Below, in pieces: positions 1 through 9,700 of a stretch of DNA of 64,000 bases; position 1 is the stretch's first letter, and every line of letters begins with the position of its first letter. The translations under genes and the position numbers were made by a program. Under the pieces are notes generated by a model. The model did not search any database, was not told the DNA's origin, and saw nothing but the letters and a program-made list of their open reading frames with translations. The stretch comes from Kalaharituber pfeilii (Eukaryota; Ascomycota; Pezizomycetes; Pezizales; Pezizaceae): contig WHUZ01000081.1 in assembly GCA_015179045.1 (NCBI GenBank), forward strand, positions 1-64,000, read 5' to 3'.

Positions 1-1705
1 AACCAGATTAGAAATTAATATATTAATATATTGTTAAATATATAAAATATGTTTATATTAACTTTGACATTAATTGATACTTGTTAAATAAGCTCGTCTC
101 AGCAATACTTGTCTCAAATTGTCAAACGGTGGTAATATTTTCAACCGAGTTTCAAGTATTGCTATCTGATCCTCACTTTTCTGTACTAAGATTCCCGGTA
201 TAAGAAAAGGTTGAATACTAGATACTTAGGCGTCCAGTGCGGACGGACCTGTGTCGAGAGGCAGGTCTATACCTAAACATCGTCCGACTCGCTACGTTCT
301 CGTCGTGCTCCCTGTTGCCGTTCTGTTCTCAGTTCGTGCGCCTAAAAGCGAGTATAAATAACCACACAAAGACTTACCGCACTTCAAGTACCTACGCAGC
401 CTCTGCTCCAGGAGGAGAAATACCGGCGGGGATACAGAAAAACAAAGGGAAGGGGGGGGGAACCAAACCCACGGGGGCGGATCCTACCTCAAGACCGGCG
501 AGGGAGAAGAAAAGAAGACGGGCGAGCACATCAGCGCGGGCTGTACCGTGTGGCGACCTGGAAACGGAGGGAGAGCAAGCAAAGGGAGCAAGCAAAGGGG
601 GCAAAGGGTAAAGAAAAGGCCGTACCAGCGGAAGGCGGAACGCAGGAGTCTGCTGCACCGCCTAAAACCCCCGAAGACAAAACGGACTCTAACAAACCCA
701 AAGACAAAAAGAAGGTGAAAACCAGGCTCTTCGAGAACTACCAGGATGGCACATGGGTTTACATAGGCTATCCCGCGTCAAAAGAGGATACGCTGGGCGA
801 CACGACTAAGATGACCTACAGGGTGAGAGAGCTGGCAAAAACGAAAGGGCTGGACATCGAGATCACCACAGTCACACGGGATGCCCCTGGGTCCATTAAG
901 ATAAGACTGAAGAATAAGGAGCAGGCACTCAAATTGGAGAACCTCAAGGTCAAGCTGGATAAAGAAATCTAGTCATCAATAAAGCTGTATAAAGGAGGAT
1001 CAAACAGAACGTTCGTACTGGATCGCTTCGGACCGGCGACAAACAAGCAGATCTATAAAGCAGTACGCAGCGTCTTTGGGCCAGAGTTCTCCCTTTACGT
1101 TCGGGAAGTGGCGGGTATCAGACAAGGGGCAGCGTTGGTAAGGCTTAAGAGAGTCCCCAGACAGATACCGAAAACGATCCCGGCTGGGGATTGGAATATG
1201 TTGGTAGTGGCCCCGACGAGCTCCACGAGGGGAAAGTGTCCTCTGTGCGGGCATAAGGAGCACAAGGGTGGCTGCCTCGACACAATCAAGTACGACCCGA
1301 AGATGAGCGCTGAGGGCAAAGCAAGGGTAGAAGCACTAAGGGCGGAGAGAGAAGTTCGTAGGAAGGAAAGGAAGGACAAGGTAGGCCCGCTGGACAACTC
1401 ACCTCCCTACTACTCAGACTCAGAAGCCACTAACAACTACTCTACAGAGGAAGAAACTGCGGGCGGAGCTGAAATTGAAGAAAGCTGGGAGCGAAACAGC
1501 GAAACCGAAGGGGCAGGAAATGGAGGGTGTAGAGGAGGAAGTGGAAGAAATTCCCCAACTCCCGACGCCACCAATCCCCGCCCCTCCGATGAGGAGTCTG
1601 CAGAGCAGCCCTCCACTGCCGCCGAACACTCGGACGCTGTGGTCGGAGGGAGGCACTCAGACGACGATTCGGAGAGGCGCGCCCCCGTCGGACGACTGGG
1701 AGGAC
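1..1705 (+). mobile_element. LINE ORF1-family element D, copy 1 (3'-truncated)
   Basis: An AT-rich start, a 5' leader and a broken ORF1 form the front half of a LINE-like element. The leader (about 18-370) recurs at 1706-1975 in front of copy 2, sharing the AT-rich block and the tract around 229-270. The element stops where the AT-rich start of copy 2 begins, so copies 1 and 2 lie head to tail. No ORF2 follows. The left edge may continue outside the window. Confidence 0.7.
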
Positions 1706-1716
1706 GAATATATTAA
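550..1716 (+). pseudogene. LINE ORF1 (gag-like, zinc knuckle) with premature stop
   Basis: This encodes a basic ORF1-type nucleic-acid-binding protein of a non-LTR retrotransposon. The first part (550-972) stops at TAG after LDKEI. Reading resumes in the same frame and runs through GGSNRTF, RFGPATN, VFGPEFSL and a zinc knuckle CPLCGHKEHKGGC, spaced C-x2-C-x4-H-x3-C. The same order of motifs is uninterrupted in the copy at 31449-32423, which shows that the TAG here is a mutation. The tail is acidic and then Pro/Ser rich and is lost at the junction with copy 2. The true start may lie upstream, because a related reading frame begins near 420. Function is inferred from position and zinc knuckle; the family is not one I can name. 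Confidence 0.7.
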
Positions 1717-2420
1717 TATATTATTAAATATATAAAATGTTTTTGTCTTATCACTTTTAAACTATTAGTTTTAGGGGGGCTGCTAGGAAGTATTTCGATT
1801 GAGTTTCTCACACTGCTCTGATCCTCACTTTACTCAGATTCCCAGTAAAGATCGAATACTAGTTTTTTAGGCGTCCAGTGCAGACGGACCTGTGTCGAGA
1901 GGCAGGTCTTAACCTAACTAACGTCCGGCTCGCTACGTTCTCGTCGTGCCCCCTGTTGCCCAAAAGCGAGTTTAAAGAAAAGCAATCAGAGTCCGACCGC
2001 ATTTCGTGAACCAACGCAGCCTCTGTTCTAGGAAGAAACATGCCGGCGGGTATCAAGAAGAACAAAGGTAAGGGGGAGGGCACCACATCTAAGGGTACGG
2101 AGCCCACCACCAGACCGGCGATAGATAGGAAGAGAACACGCGTGAGCTCGTTGGCGCGGGCCGTTCCGAGTGGCACTGCGAAACCTGAGAAAGAGTCTAC
2201 GAAGGGGAAGGGAAAGGAGAAAGCCGTAAGAACAGAGAAGGAACCGCAGGAGTCTGCTGCACCTCCGAAGACATCCGAAGATAAGACGGCACCTCCCAAA
2301 GCCCAAGGACAAGAAGAAAAATAAGAATAGGCTCTATGAGAACTATCAAGACGGCACATAGATTTACATTGGGTATCCAGCGTCGAAGGAGGAAATGCTT
2401 GGTGACTTGACTAAGATGAC
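1706..2420 (+). mobile_element. LINE ORF1-family element D, copy 2 (5' end only)
   Basis: This is a second copy of the element at 1-1705. It carries the same leader and the start of ORF1 at 2040 (MPAGIKKNKGK, then a Lys/Glu/Pro-rich stretch). The frame is lost near 2324, although the next conserved block can still be followed to about 2415, where similarity to copy 1 ends abruptly and unrelated sequence begins. Confidence 0.65.
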
Positions 2421-2712
2421 ATAGCACATGGTGCCCAGCCTGTTTGGCTGGAGGGGGATGGATCGCAGTTGGAGACCAGCCCTCCCTGCTTTCTGTCTGG
2501 CTTGTGGGGGAGGTACCTCCTCATGGTGCCTGGTGCCTGGGGGGCAACGGCGGACAACCGGCCAAACCCTCCTTTCCATGGCTTGCATGCCATGTAGCTC
2601 TGGCTTGGATGTTGGTTTATTGTGCTATTCGTATTGGGGAATATAAGTGCTGAGGATATGAGTGGGTCCCCAGATTGACTTATAACATGGCTTGATCTTG
2701 ATCTTGGCTCGT
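2421..2712. other. Unclassified segment between element D and the hammerhead-like motif
   Basis: No reading frame here is convincing on either strand. The right end leads directly into the hammerhead-like fold, so this may be the 5' part of LINE-A or a separate non-autonomous element. I cannot decide which from one copy. Confidence 0.4.
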
Positions 2713-2762
2713 CGTCACCTGAGGATGGCCGGAAGGCCGAAACCTGCTGGCAGGTCGTGGCG
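2713..2762 (+). ncRNA. Type I hammerhead ribozyme-like motif
   Basis: All conserved core parts occur in order. Stem I 5' strand CGTCAC is at 2713-2718, core CTGAGGA (fits CUGANGA) at 2719-2725, hairpin II GGCC-GGAA-GGCC at 2727-2738 and core GAAA at 2739-2742. Hairpin III CCTGC-TG-GCAGG follows at 2743-2754, then U16.1 and C17 at 2755-2756, and stem I 3' strand GTGGCG at 2757-2762 (six pairs, one G-U). Cleavage would fall after C2756. One departure from the canonical form is an extra T at 2726 between the core and helix II, which may weaken activity. About 174 nt of leader, after removal of the LINE-C insertion, separate the predicted cleavage site from the LINE-A ORF1 start. This suggests a 5'-end-processing role, by analogy with ribozymes at the 5' ends of other retroelements. 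Confidence 0.55.
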
Positions 2763-2888
2763 TAGTGTCCTTTGTCCCCCACGTCACAACCTAGTATCCT
2801 GAAGTACCTCTACTATTCCACTGATTACCTTAACTGCTCAGAGAGAACACTTACACTTACTACTGTAACTGCTCACCTCCCACCAGGC

Positions 2889-3814
2889 AGCACAGTCAGC
2901 TTCGTGATGCCGGAGGGGGTGGACGAAGTGTCATGGGGAGGAAGATGTGCGAGAGTAGAGGTGGAAGAAGCAACCAGAGAGGGACGAAAAGGGGGAGGAG
3001 TGGAGGAGTGGGAAGCGTCAATTTTCTGGGCAGCGCAAGGGGCGGGGACGGTGTACACAGATGGAAGTATGAATGAGAAGGGGAGAGTGGGAGGGGGATA
3101 TTGGAAGTGGGACGGCGGAGGGGGAGAAGAAATGGGGACGGGGGCGACGGTGTGGGATGGAGAGGTGAGGGGGATGAGGAAGGGGATGGAGAAAGCGGTA
3201 CCGGCACCGGCGAATCTGGTCATCCTAACGGACTCACAGGCAGCGATCGCGGCGGTGAGGAAGGCGGGAAGACAGGGGAAAGCACGAACCGGGGATCTAA
3301 AAGGAGTGGTGGATGCGATCGCGGAGACAAGGAGAAAGGGGGGAGACATCAAGCTGATGTGGGTGAAGGCGCACATTGGTATCGTTGGCAATGAGGCGGC
3401 GGACGTCGAAGCGAAGAGGCGGCGGACAGGATCGGGAAGTCGGTGGTGACAGAAGGAGGGTTGCGCCAGAAGTGGAAAAAACTGCGCGCAGCGGAGAGAA
3501 GGGAAGTGGGATATGGAGGGGGTGCGGTGATGAGGTAGGGCAGGGGGGCAGCCACTGCCTTCACCAGGTTGAGGACGGGGAAGGGGATGGGGAAGGAATG
3601 GGATATCAGAATAGGGAAGGCGGCAGAGGGGAGCAGGTGCAGGTGTGGGGAAAAGCAAACGGCGGACCACCTGGCGTTCAGGTGCGAGGAGGTGGAGTAT
3701 CCAGAAGGATGGGGGAGATGGGAAGATGTGGACGAGAAGAAGTGGCTGGAATATCAAGAGAACGGGGAGGCGGTGGATGTGCTGGGAAAATTCTTTGGGT
3801 CGTTGAAGGTGTAG
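2889..3814 (+). pseudogene. LINE-C ORF2 C-terminal part: RNase H and CCHC tail
   Basis: This is the 3' portion of a Tad1-type ORF2 polyprotein. An RNase H domain shows VYTDGS, GEVRGM, TDSQAAI and VKAHIGIVGNEAAD, which contain the expected acidic catalytic residues. The frame shifts after about 3410. The C-terminal knuckle continues in another frame (CRCGEKQTADHLAFRC, around 3640-3690) and ends at 3814. The endonuclease and reverse transcriptase are missing because the insertion is 5'-truncated. The closest copy in the window is at 17647-18641. Confidence 0.8.
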
Positions 3815-4048
3815 GGGAGGGGGTGAATTTCCGTTTGTTTGAAGGTGGCGGTGGAGGTAAATTGTAGCTATTTTTATCGCCTTGGGGAGGTGGGGCGGGG
3901 AGGGGTCGAGATTTTCGTTTGTAGAGGTGGCGGTGGAAGAAGTAGTTAGATAAGCCTGCCTCCGGGCTTTAAGGGTTTAGACCCAGGGGCCCTGCCATGG
4001 CGAACTGCTGCACGCGGGGTCACCTGAAATAAAAAAAAAAAAAAAAAA
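2889..4048 (+). mobile_element. LINE-C copy 1 (Tad1-like), 5'-truncated, inserted in LINE-A leader
   Basis: A GC-rich LINE 3' end finishes with the family's signature tail (ccatggcgaactgctgc...) and a run of 18 A. It is bounded by an exact 13-bp target-site duplication, cctcccaccaggc, at 2876-2888 and 4049-4061. Removing it rejoins the LINE-A leader upstream of the ORF1 start at 4114. Confidence 0.9.
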
Positions 4049-4113
4049 CCTCCCACCAGGCGCGTGGGACCTTGGGGCGACCCTTGGTCATTTGAGGTTT
4101 CAGGCTTAGCACA

Positions 4114-5244
4114 ATGCCAAAGAGAAAGTCTGAAAACACTAAACCAGAAGATGGGAAGACGGCCTCAACACCCACGACCCCGGTTAGGCCCAGAAAGAGG
4201 TCTCGTACTTCAATCTCGGCCGATGCCTGGCACTTGTTCTTAGACGCGATAAAACTGATGACGATGAGAGATTGAATGCGAGTGATAGTGAGAGAGGAGA
4301 GAACGGGGGAGATAAACCTAAGAAGAAAGTGCACGAACCCCATACCAAGTCGCAGGTGGTAGTGGAGGAGAAGAGAAGAAAAAGAAGAAACGTGATAAGT
4401 CGGGTGATAAGGTTAGGGGCGGCAAAGAACCTGAAGACAAGCTAAAACCTATAAGTAGGACCCCTGACAATTGTGGGGCGTACAGTGATACTGATGAAGA
4501 GCAGCTTTTGCCGCGACCTTTATCAACCAGTGTTCACTCTCACAGGCGGATAAGAGACACTATATACAGCAAAACTGCTCTCTATTCCTTACCACGAAGG
4601 ACAAATCGGCTGCGACTGAAGCATTCCCGACAATTTACAACACGGTCCGATCGCTAAAATTGGCAGGCCTACAACAATTCTTGCCGATAGGGACCTCTTA
4701 CTTTCTTCTCAGGTTAGTGCTCCATAATGATATTGTGAAATGTATGCTAACGATCATTAGGTTTAGGTCAACAACGTTACGCGACGCGGCTGTCACCCGA
4801 ATTGCCGAAGTGAAAGTTGTGGTGAATGAAATCGAGATTCCCATCGTCACTGCTCTCTTTGGGGTCCAGGAGGTAGAGAAATCTCCCTACCGGACCTCTT
4901 GGATTATAGATGCAGGACCAGCTGATTCCAGGGAGGAGTTATTGATTGGGGTCAGACGACTTCTTGGTGGAGCTGGGCCGGAGATGAGAATTAGCAAGAT
5001 CTTGGTAGATGGACTTGATGCTGGGAAGTGGTACCTAGCATTTAAGGGAAAGGTGGCTTGGAGAGGAAAGAAGGTAGAAGTGGGTAGGAGCGAAAGACTA
5101 AACACAAAGGAAGAGAAGAAATGTTGCCTGTGTGGAGAGCGGGGACATAAGGGGCTTGATTGCTTGGAGGGGGTGGGGATGGCTATTCTATTGATTTTGA
5201 GCTGGATAATTTATAAGAATGAAAGTAGCTACGTTAAATGCTAA
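4114..5244 (+). pseudogene. LINE-A ORF1 (CCHC RNA-binding protein), frameshifted
   Basis: The start ATG at 4114 opens a Lys/Pro-rich N-terminus (MPKRKSENTKPED). The frame breaks near 4250, where an acidic DDERLNASDSE stretch continues in another frame. A clean tract runs from 4660 to 5244 and ends in a canonical zinc knuckle, CCLCGERGHKGLDC (C-x2-C-x4-H-x4-C). The last 26 bases overlap the ATG of ORF2 at 5219, a usual LINE arrangement. A second copy of the central part lies at 28993-29475 and an inverted copy at 6703-7147. The product would coat the element RNA. Confidence 0.75.
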
Positions 5245-6610
5245 AAGTATTCGAGACCCTTTCAAATTCCGTTTCTTGTGTAAGATTGCCCGTGAGAACC
5301 ATGTTGATCTTCTAGTAATGACCGAGTCCCACCTTACCACAACAGATGCCCAGACACAAGTGATACTGACCCCACTGTATTACTTACCACTGTATTACTT
5401 ACCACTCACTCCATTAGTAGTAATGCTGGCGGAGTGACATTTTTAAGCCTAAATAGGTTTAGGGTTACTTAGGACCCTAAAACGGATGTAATTTTTCGAG
5501 ACACCCAAGGCCGTGCACTAGCCCTGAGAGTGACACTAGATGGAGCAAAAAAAACCGACTCCTATTATGGGACTCTATTTACCAAATCAGAGTCATGAGC
5601 AGTCAAAGTACCTTGATATGTTGATACGAGATGCACCGAAGAGGCTGGTAATAGTGGCAGGAGACTTCAATATGGTGGAATTTCCAGCAGATCGAAACCC
5701 TCCACATGCTGACTCACCTCTCGTGGCAGCCCGACTGGCAGAATTCCTCTCACGAGGGGGACTAACAGATGGGTGGGCTCGTGCCATGTCAGTAGGCTCT
5801 GGCTTTACCTACTTCTCATCTAATGAGCAGCAGAGTGTTAGTAGAATCGATAGGCTCTATGTAACAAAGAAGGTATTCGCAAAAATGACTAATTGGAAGA
5901 CATATGTCATGGGGCCTCCATATGACCATGTGATGGTAATGTGTGACTTTCTAGTGAGACAGGTTCCAGAGATCTCGCCATAGCCGCATGCGAGTAATAA
6001 AATAAAAAAATAAAAAATAAAAAAAAAGGTTCCAGAGAAGGGTAGTGGCTATTGGCGTATGAACGGTGGCTACTTTGATAAAAAGGACTATCAAGAAAAT
6101 ATGAACACTCTTATTAGGAAACACTGTCGAGCTGTGACTAGGGGATAGGTAATTAAAGCTAAAACTGATTCTAAGGGAAAGGAGCTCTATCGATGGCCTG
6201 AAGCGTCAAGCTCGACTGATCTACAAGCTACTGTCAAGGCATGGGATGCATTTGTAGACAGCGTGCTGGACTTTGCAAAGGGCTACCAGAAACAAAAGCT
6301 AAGCCTAAGAGTAAGAAAGGAGCGAAAGCTCAGAAGGCGCTTGGAGAGGGCACAGGCAAAGGACCTTACAGTGCCGAAATATATTAGGAGACTGAAAAAG
6401 GCGAAGCTAAAGCTGAATGCATTTCTCCTTGTTAGACAAGAGAAACAGGAGGCGAACGCCCTGGCTAAGAGAATTGATGATGGTGAATCTGGGCATAAGA
6501 AATTTTGGCAACTTGCACGTAAGCCTATGACTGTGAGACAGATTGTAGGGCTGAAAGATCCCTGTTCAGATAAACCTGAAAGGGTAAATGTAAAGTCTGA
6601 GTGCATGTAA
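5219..6610 (+). pseudogene. LINE-A ORF2 N-terminal part: AP-type endonuclease and linker
   Basis: ORF2 starts at 5219 with MKVATLNAKSIRD, the typical beginning of an exonuclease-endonuclease-phosphatase domain. MTESHL follows near 5320, GDFNMVE and SRIDRLYVT lie in 5540-5983, and a YDHVMV replaces the usual SDH near the end. The nick-making endonuclease is broken by a frameshift around 5430-5540 and by a 54-bp LINE-B tail at 5973. The linker continues after the insertion (VPEKGSGYWRMNGG...) to a stop at 6608-6610. Immediately downstream lies the inverted ORF1 fragment. Confidence 0.75.
5973..6026 (+). mobile_element. LINE-B 3' tail only (54 bp)
   Basis: This fragment holds a piece of the LINE-B 3' terminus (gccatagccgcatgcgagtaat) followed by an A-rich tail broken by T residues. 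An exact 12-bp target-site duplication, aggttccagaga, lies at 5961-5972 and 6027-6038. It is an extreme 5' truncation: only the last few tens of bases were copied. Confidence 0.85.
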
Positions 6611-6702
6611 AGTATTGCACAAAGGTATTTTCAAAGCCTATATTCCCCTACCAACACTTCTGCTAGGTGTCAGCAGGTGCTATTGGATACCTTCAGTGAA
6701 GA

Positions 6703-7147
6703 GGCTACCCACTTCTACCTTCTTTCCTCTCCAAGCCACCTTTCCCTTAAATGCTAGGTACCACTTCCCAGCATCAGGTCCATCCACCAAGATCTTGCCA
6801 ATTCTCATCTCCGGCCCAGCCCCACCAAGAAGTCGTCTGACCCCAATCATTAACTCCTCCCTGGAATCAGCTGGTCCTGCATCTATAATCTAAGAGGTCC
6901 GGTAGGGAGATTTCTCTACCTCCTGGACCCCAAAGAGAGCAGTGACGATGGGAATCTCGATTTCATTCACCACAACTTTCACTTCGGCAATTCGGGTGAC
7001 AGCCGCGTCGCGTAACGTTGTTGACCTAAACCTAATAATCGTTAGCATACATTTCACTATATCATTATGGAGCACTAACTTGAGAAGAAAGTAAGAGGTC
7101 CCTATCGGCAAGAATTGTCATAGGCCTTCTAATTTTAGCGATCGTAA
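6703..7147 (-). repeat. Inverted copy of LINE-A ORF1 segment inside ORF2
   Basis: The reverse complement of this stretch matches 4646-5087 of the same element almost base for base, including the block that encodes VNEIEIPIVTALFGV. It replaces or interrupts the region between the endonuclease linker and the reverse transcriptase. It has no poly(A) and I see no target-site duplication, so it does not look like an ordinary retrotransposition. Confidence 0.85.
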
Positions 7148-8434
7148 CCACTAAAGAGATTGAGAGTGTACTAAGGCGGTGGGGTTCTGATAAGACACCT
7201 GGACCGGATGGGATTCCTTATGAGTGGTTCAAAATGATGAGTAGAGGTATAAAAGAAGATGATTTTGTAGATATGTTACTATGCATCATGATGGTGCTTA
7301 CTACTTGTCAGAAAGAGGGAGCCTATGTAAGGCCATAATACTGGTCAGAAGGTGTTATCTCTATAATGTATAAACAATACGAAGACGAGACCGTAACAGA
7401 AGCAGGATTAAGACAAGACTATAAGGCACTGCGAGCCACGGAGAGAAACCAGGCAGGCTTAAATTACCGGCCCTTGCAAATCGCCGACCGGAGGAAGTAT
7501 CTCTCGACGCTGGCGGGGATCCTGGGAAACAAAGGACTGAAAGAATGGAGATACCACATAGGGAAGGCCGAATCACCGGAATGCCGATGGTGCGGGGAGG
7601 CCCCAGAAAACTGGGAACATGTACGGAAAGACTGCAAGGCGTGGGCTAGGAAATGCGGGGGGGCGGAAGGTATAAGACAGATTGATAAGGGAGTAAACAT
7701 ACGGGAGATCTTGGAATGGGCACGGGGAGAATAGATGAGAGTGACGCATATATTTCACTTATTTTATGTATTTAAATATCGCCATAGCCCATAGGGCGGC
7801 ATGCGATTAATGAAAGAAAAAAAAAAAAAAATATAATGTATAAGGAAAAGGGAGACCCAACAGAGCTTAAAAATTATCACTCTCTAGCAATGACTAATTC
7901 AATCTATAAGCTGGTTACTATGATTGTTAACTATAGACTGTTGGAATCCGTTGCACGATTAATAGGCCCTCATCAAAAAGGATTCCTACCAAGAAGACAT
8001 ATATTTGATAATATTAAAGAAGCACAATGTCTTATTGACCGAGCTTTCCAATCTAATAACCCAGTATATCTTCTCCTGCTGGATCAGGAAAAGGCATATG
8101 ATAGAGTAGATCACCAATATCTTTGGAGAATATTAGAAAGAATTGGGATCCCAGACTCAATAGTTCAGGTAATAAAGAACTGTTATATTGGAACTACTAG
8201 TCGAATAAGCGTGAATAAATTTCTGACATGTCCAATTTATATACTTCGTGGTGTGCGGCAAGGGGATCCTTTATCATGTCTACTCTATAACTTAGCTATC
8301 GAGCCTCTTGCCAAACTTATAATAGTAGATACTACTATACCAGGGTTTATAGATACCCAGGGTGATGCACATAAAGTTAGCATGTATGCAGATGATACTA
8401 AAGTATTATTAACTGATAGTACTCAGTGGGGCTC
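7148..8434 (+). pseudogene. LINE-A ORF2 reverse transcriptase (fingers and palm)
   Basis: This is the catalytic core of the LINE-A polymerase. TPGPDGIPYEWF begins near 7190. The frame is interrupted by LINE-B copy 2 at 7374-7831 and continues from 7836 with KEKGDPTELKNY, GFLPRRHIFDN, LDQEKAYDRVDH, GVRQGDPLSCLLYN and the catalytic MYADDTK near 8385. The domain is cut at 8434 by LINE-B copy 3 and continues in the same frame at 13748 (FMNQYNIFVKGSG). The DQEKAYDRV block resembles fungal L1/Tx1-like elements rather than Tad1. One in-frame stop lies near 7336. Confidence 0.85.
7374..7831 (+). mobile_element. LINE-B copy 2 (Tad1-like), 5'-truncated
   Basis: This is the C-terminal 120 or so codons of LINE-B ORF2 followed by its 3' UTR and a poly(A) tail. 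The ORF runs in frame to a stop at 7732-7734 and carries the cysteine/histidine tail CRWCGEAPENWEHVRKDC. An exact 12-bp duplication, tataatgtataa, flanks it at 7362-7373 and 7832-7843. Confidence 0.9.
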
Positions 8435-8539
8435 TTTTTTTTTTTTTTTTTTTTATTTCATTAATCGCATGCCGCCCTAAGGGCTATGGCGATGTTTAGT
8501 TACATAACGAAATTCATACGAAATTCACGCCGCCCGCTC

Positions 8540-9352
8540 CAGAGTTACTCCCCTCCTGCCCACTCTAAAATTTCCCGCACGTTCCTCCCCTTGTCAATCT
8601 GTCTTATTCCTTCCGCCCCCCCGCATTTCCTAGCCCATGCCTTGCAGTCTTGCCGTACGTGTTCCCAATTCTCTGGGGCCTCCCCACACCATCGGCATTC
8701 CGGTGATTCGGCCTTCCCTATGTGGTATCTCCATTCTTTCAGTCCCTTATTTCCTAAGATCCCCGCCAGCGTTGAGGTATCGCCTTCGGTCCGCGATTTG
8801 CAGAGGTCGGTAGTTCAGACCCGCCTGCTTTCTCTCCGTGGCTCGCAGTGCCTTATACTCTTGTCTTATACCTGCTTCTGTTACGGTTTCGTCTTCGTAT
8901 TGTAGCGCTGTGCCGACTTTAGCCGCCCAGTCTGCCTCCGTGTTCCCTTTCACCCCCTTGTGGCTTTTCACCCATATCACCGCCAGGTCTAGGTCCCCTT
9001 TCGCTATCCGGTCCTCCCACCTCTTCCTTACCAGAGTGGATGCTCCGTCGACCGTGGGGTCCCCTTTCCCTATTCTCCGTAGTCTCGCTATCGCCGTTTG
9101 TGAGTCGGTGATTATTAGCAATTCGCCTTGTTGTTCCATTGCTTCGCTTATTGCTATCAGCTCGCCGTCGTTCACCGTACTCCTCCGACCCAGGAAAAGT
9201 GATGTGGAACCCGTCTGGTGGTATACTCCTGCGCCCGTGCTTTCTTCGATTCTACTCCCGTCCGTGTACACTCCCTGCCACCCTTCGTCGATTTCCTTTT
9301 CCAGGATTTTCTCCCATCCTTCCCTGTCCAGGTCGCTCGGGTGTGTCGGATG
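8540..9352 (-). pseudogene. LINE-B ORF2 RNase H and cysteine/histidine tail
   Basis: This is the continuation of LINE-B ORF2 on the other side of the Pogo insertion. Deleting the Pogo element and one TA copy restores an uninterrupted reading frame into VYTDGSRIE. The RNase H domain has its four acidic residues in YTDGS, DGELIAIS, IITDSQTA and NTEADWAAK. A frameshift near 8750 separates it from the C-terminal CRWCGEAPENWEHVRQDC tail, which ends near 8540. Confidence 0.85.
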
Positions 9353-9700
9353 TACAGTCTAACCTTGCTATACCGGACCTCGCTATACCGGAAACCTTGC
9401 TATACCGGATGGCCTCTAATTTGGAGAATCGTTTCCCATACAAATCGCCCTTGCTATACCGGACGCGCTAACATTACCGGACCGGACAGAAATCCCTAGA
9501 CAAGTACCCCCCTGTCTCCATACAAATAATATTTGCTATACCGGACGCGCTAATACTAATACATCTTAGACTACCCCACTCTACCAGTTAGTCTGGTTGT
9601 TTACCAACTCTGCTGCCGTCACTGCTACCACTTACTGCTGCCATCACGGCTGTCACCTCTGCTATCACCTCTGCTGCCACCTCCGCTGCTACTGCTATTG

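Noticed and set aside
2873..3757. Long minus-strand reading frame (Pro/Ser-rich)
   Set aside because: It is the antisense shadow of the GC-rich LINE-C RNase H region and has no domain of its own.
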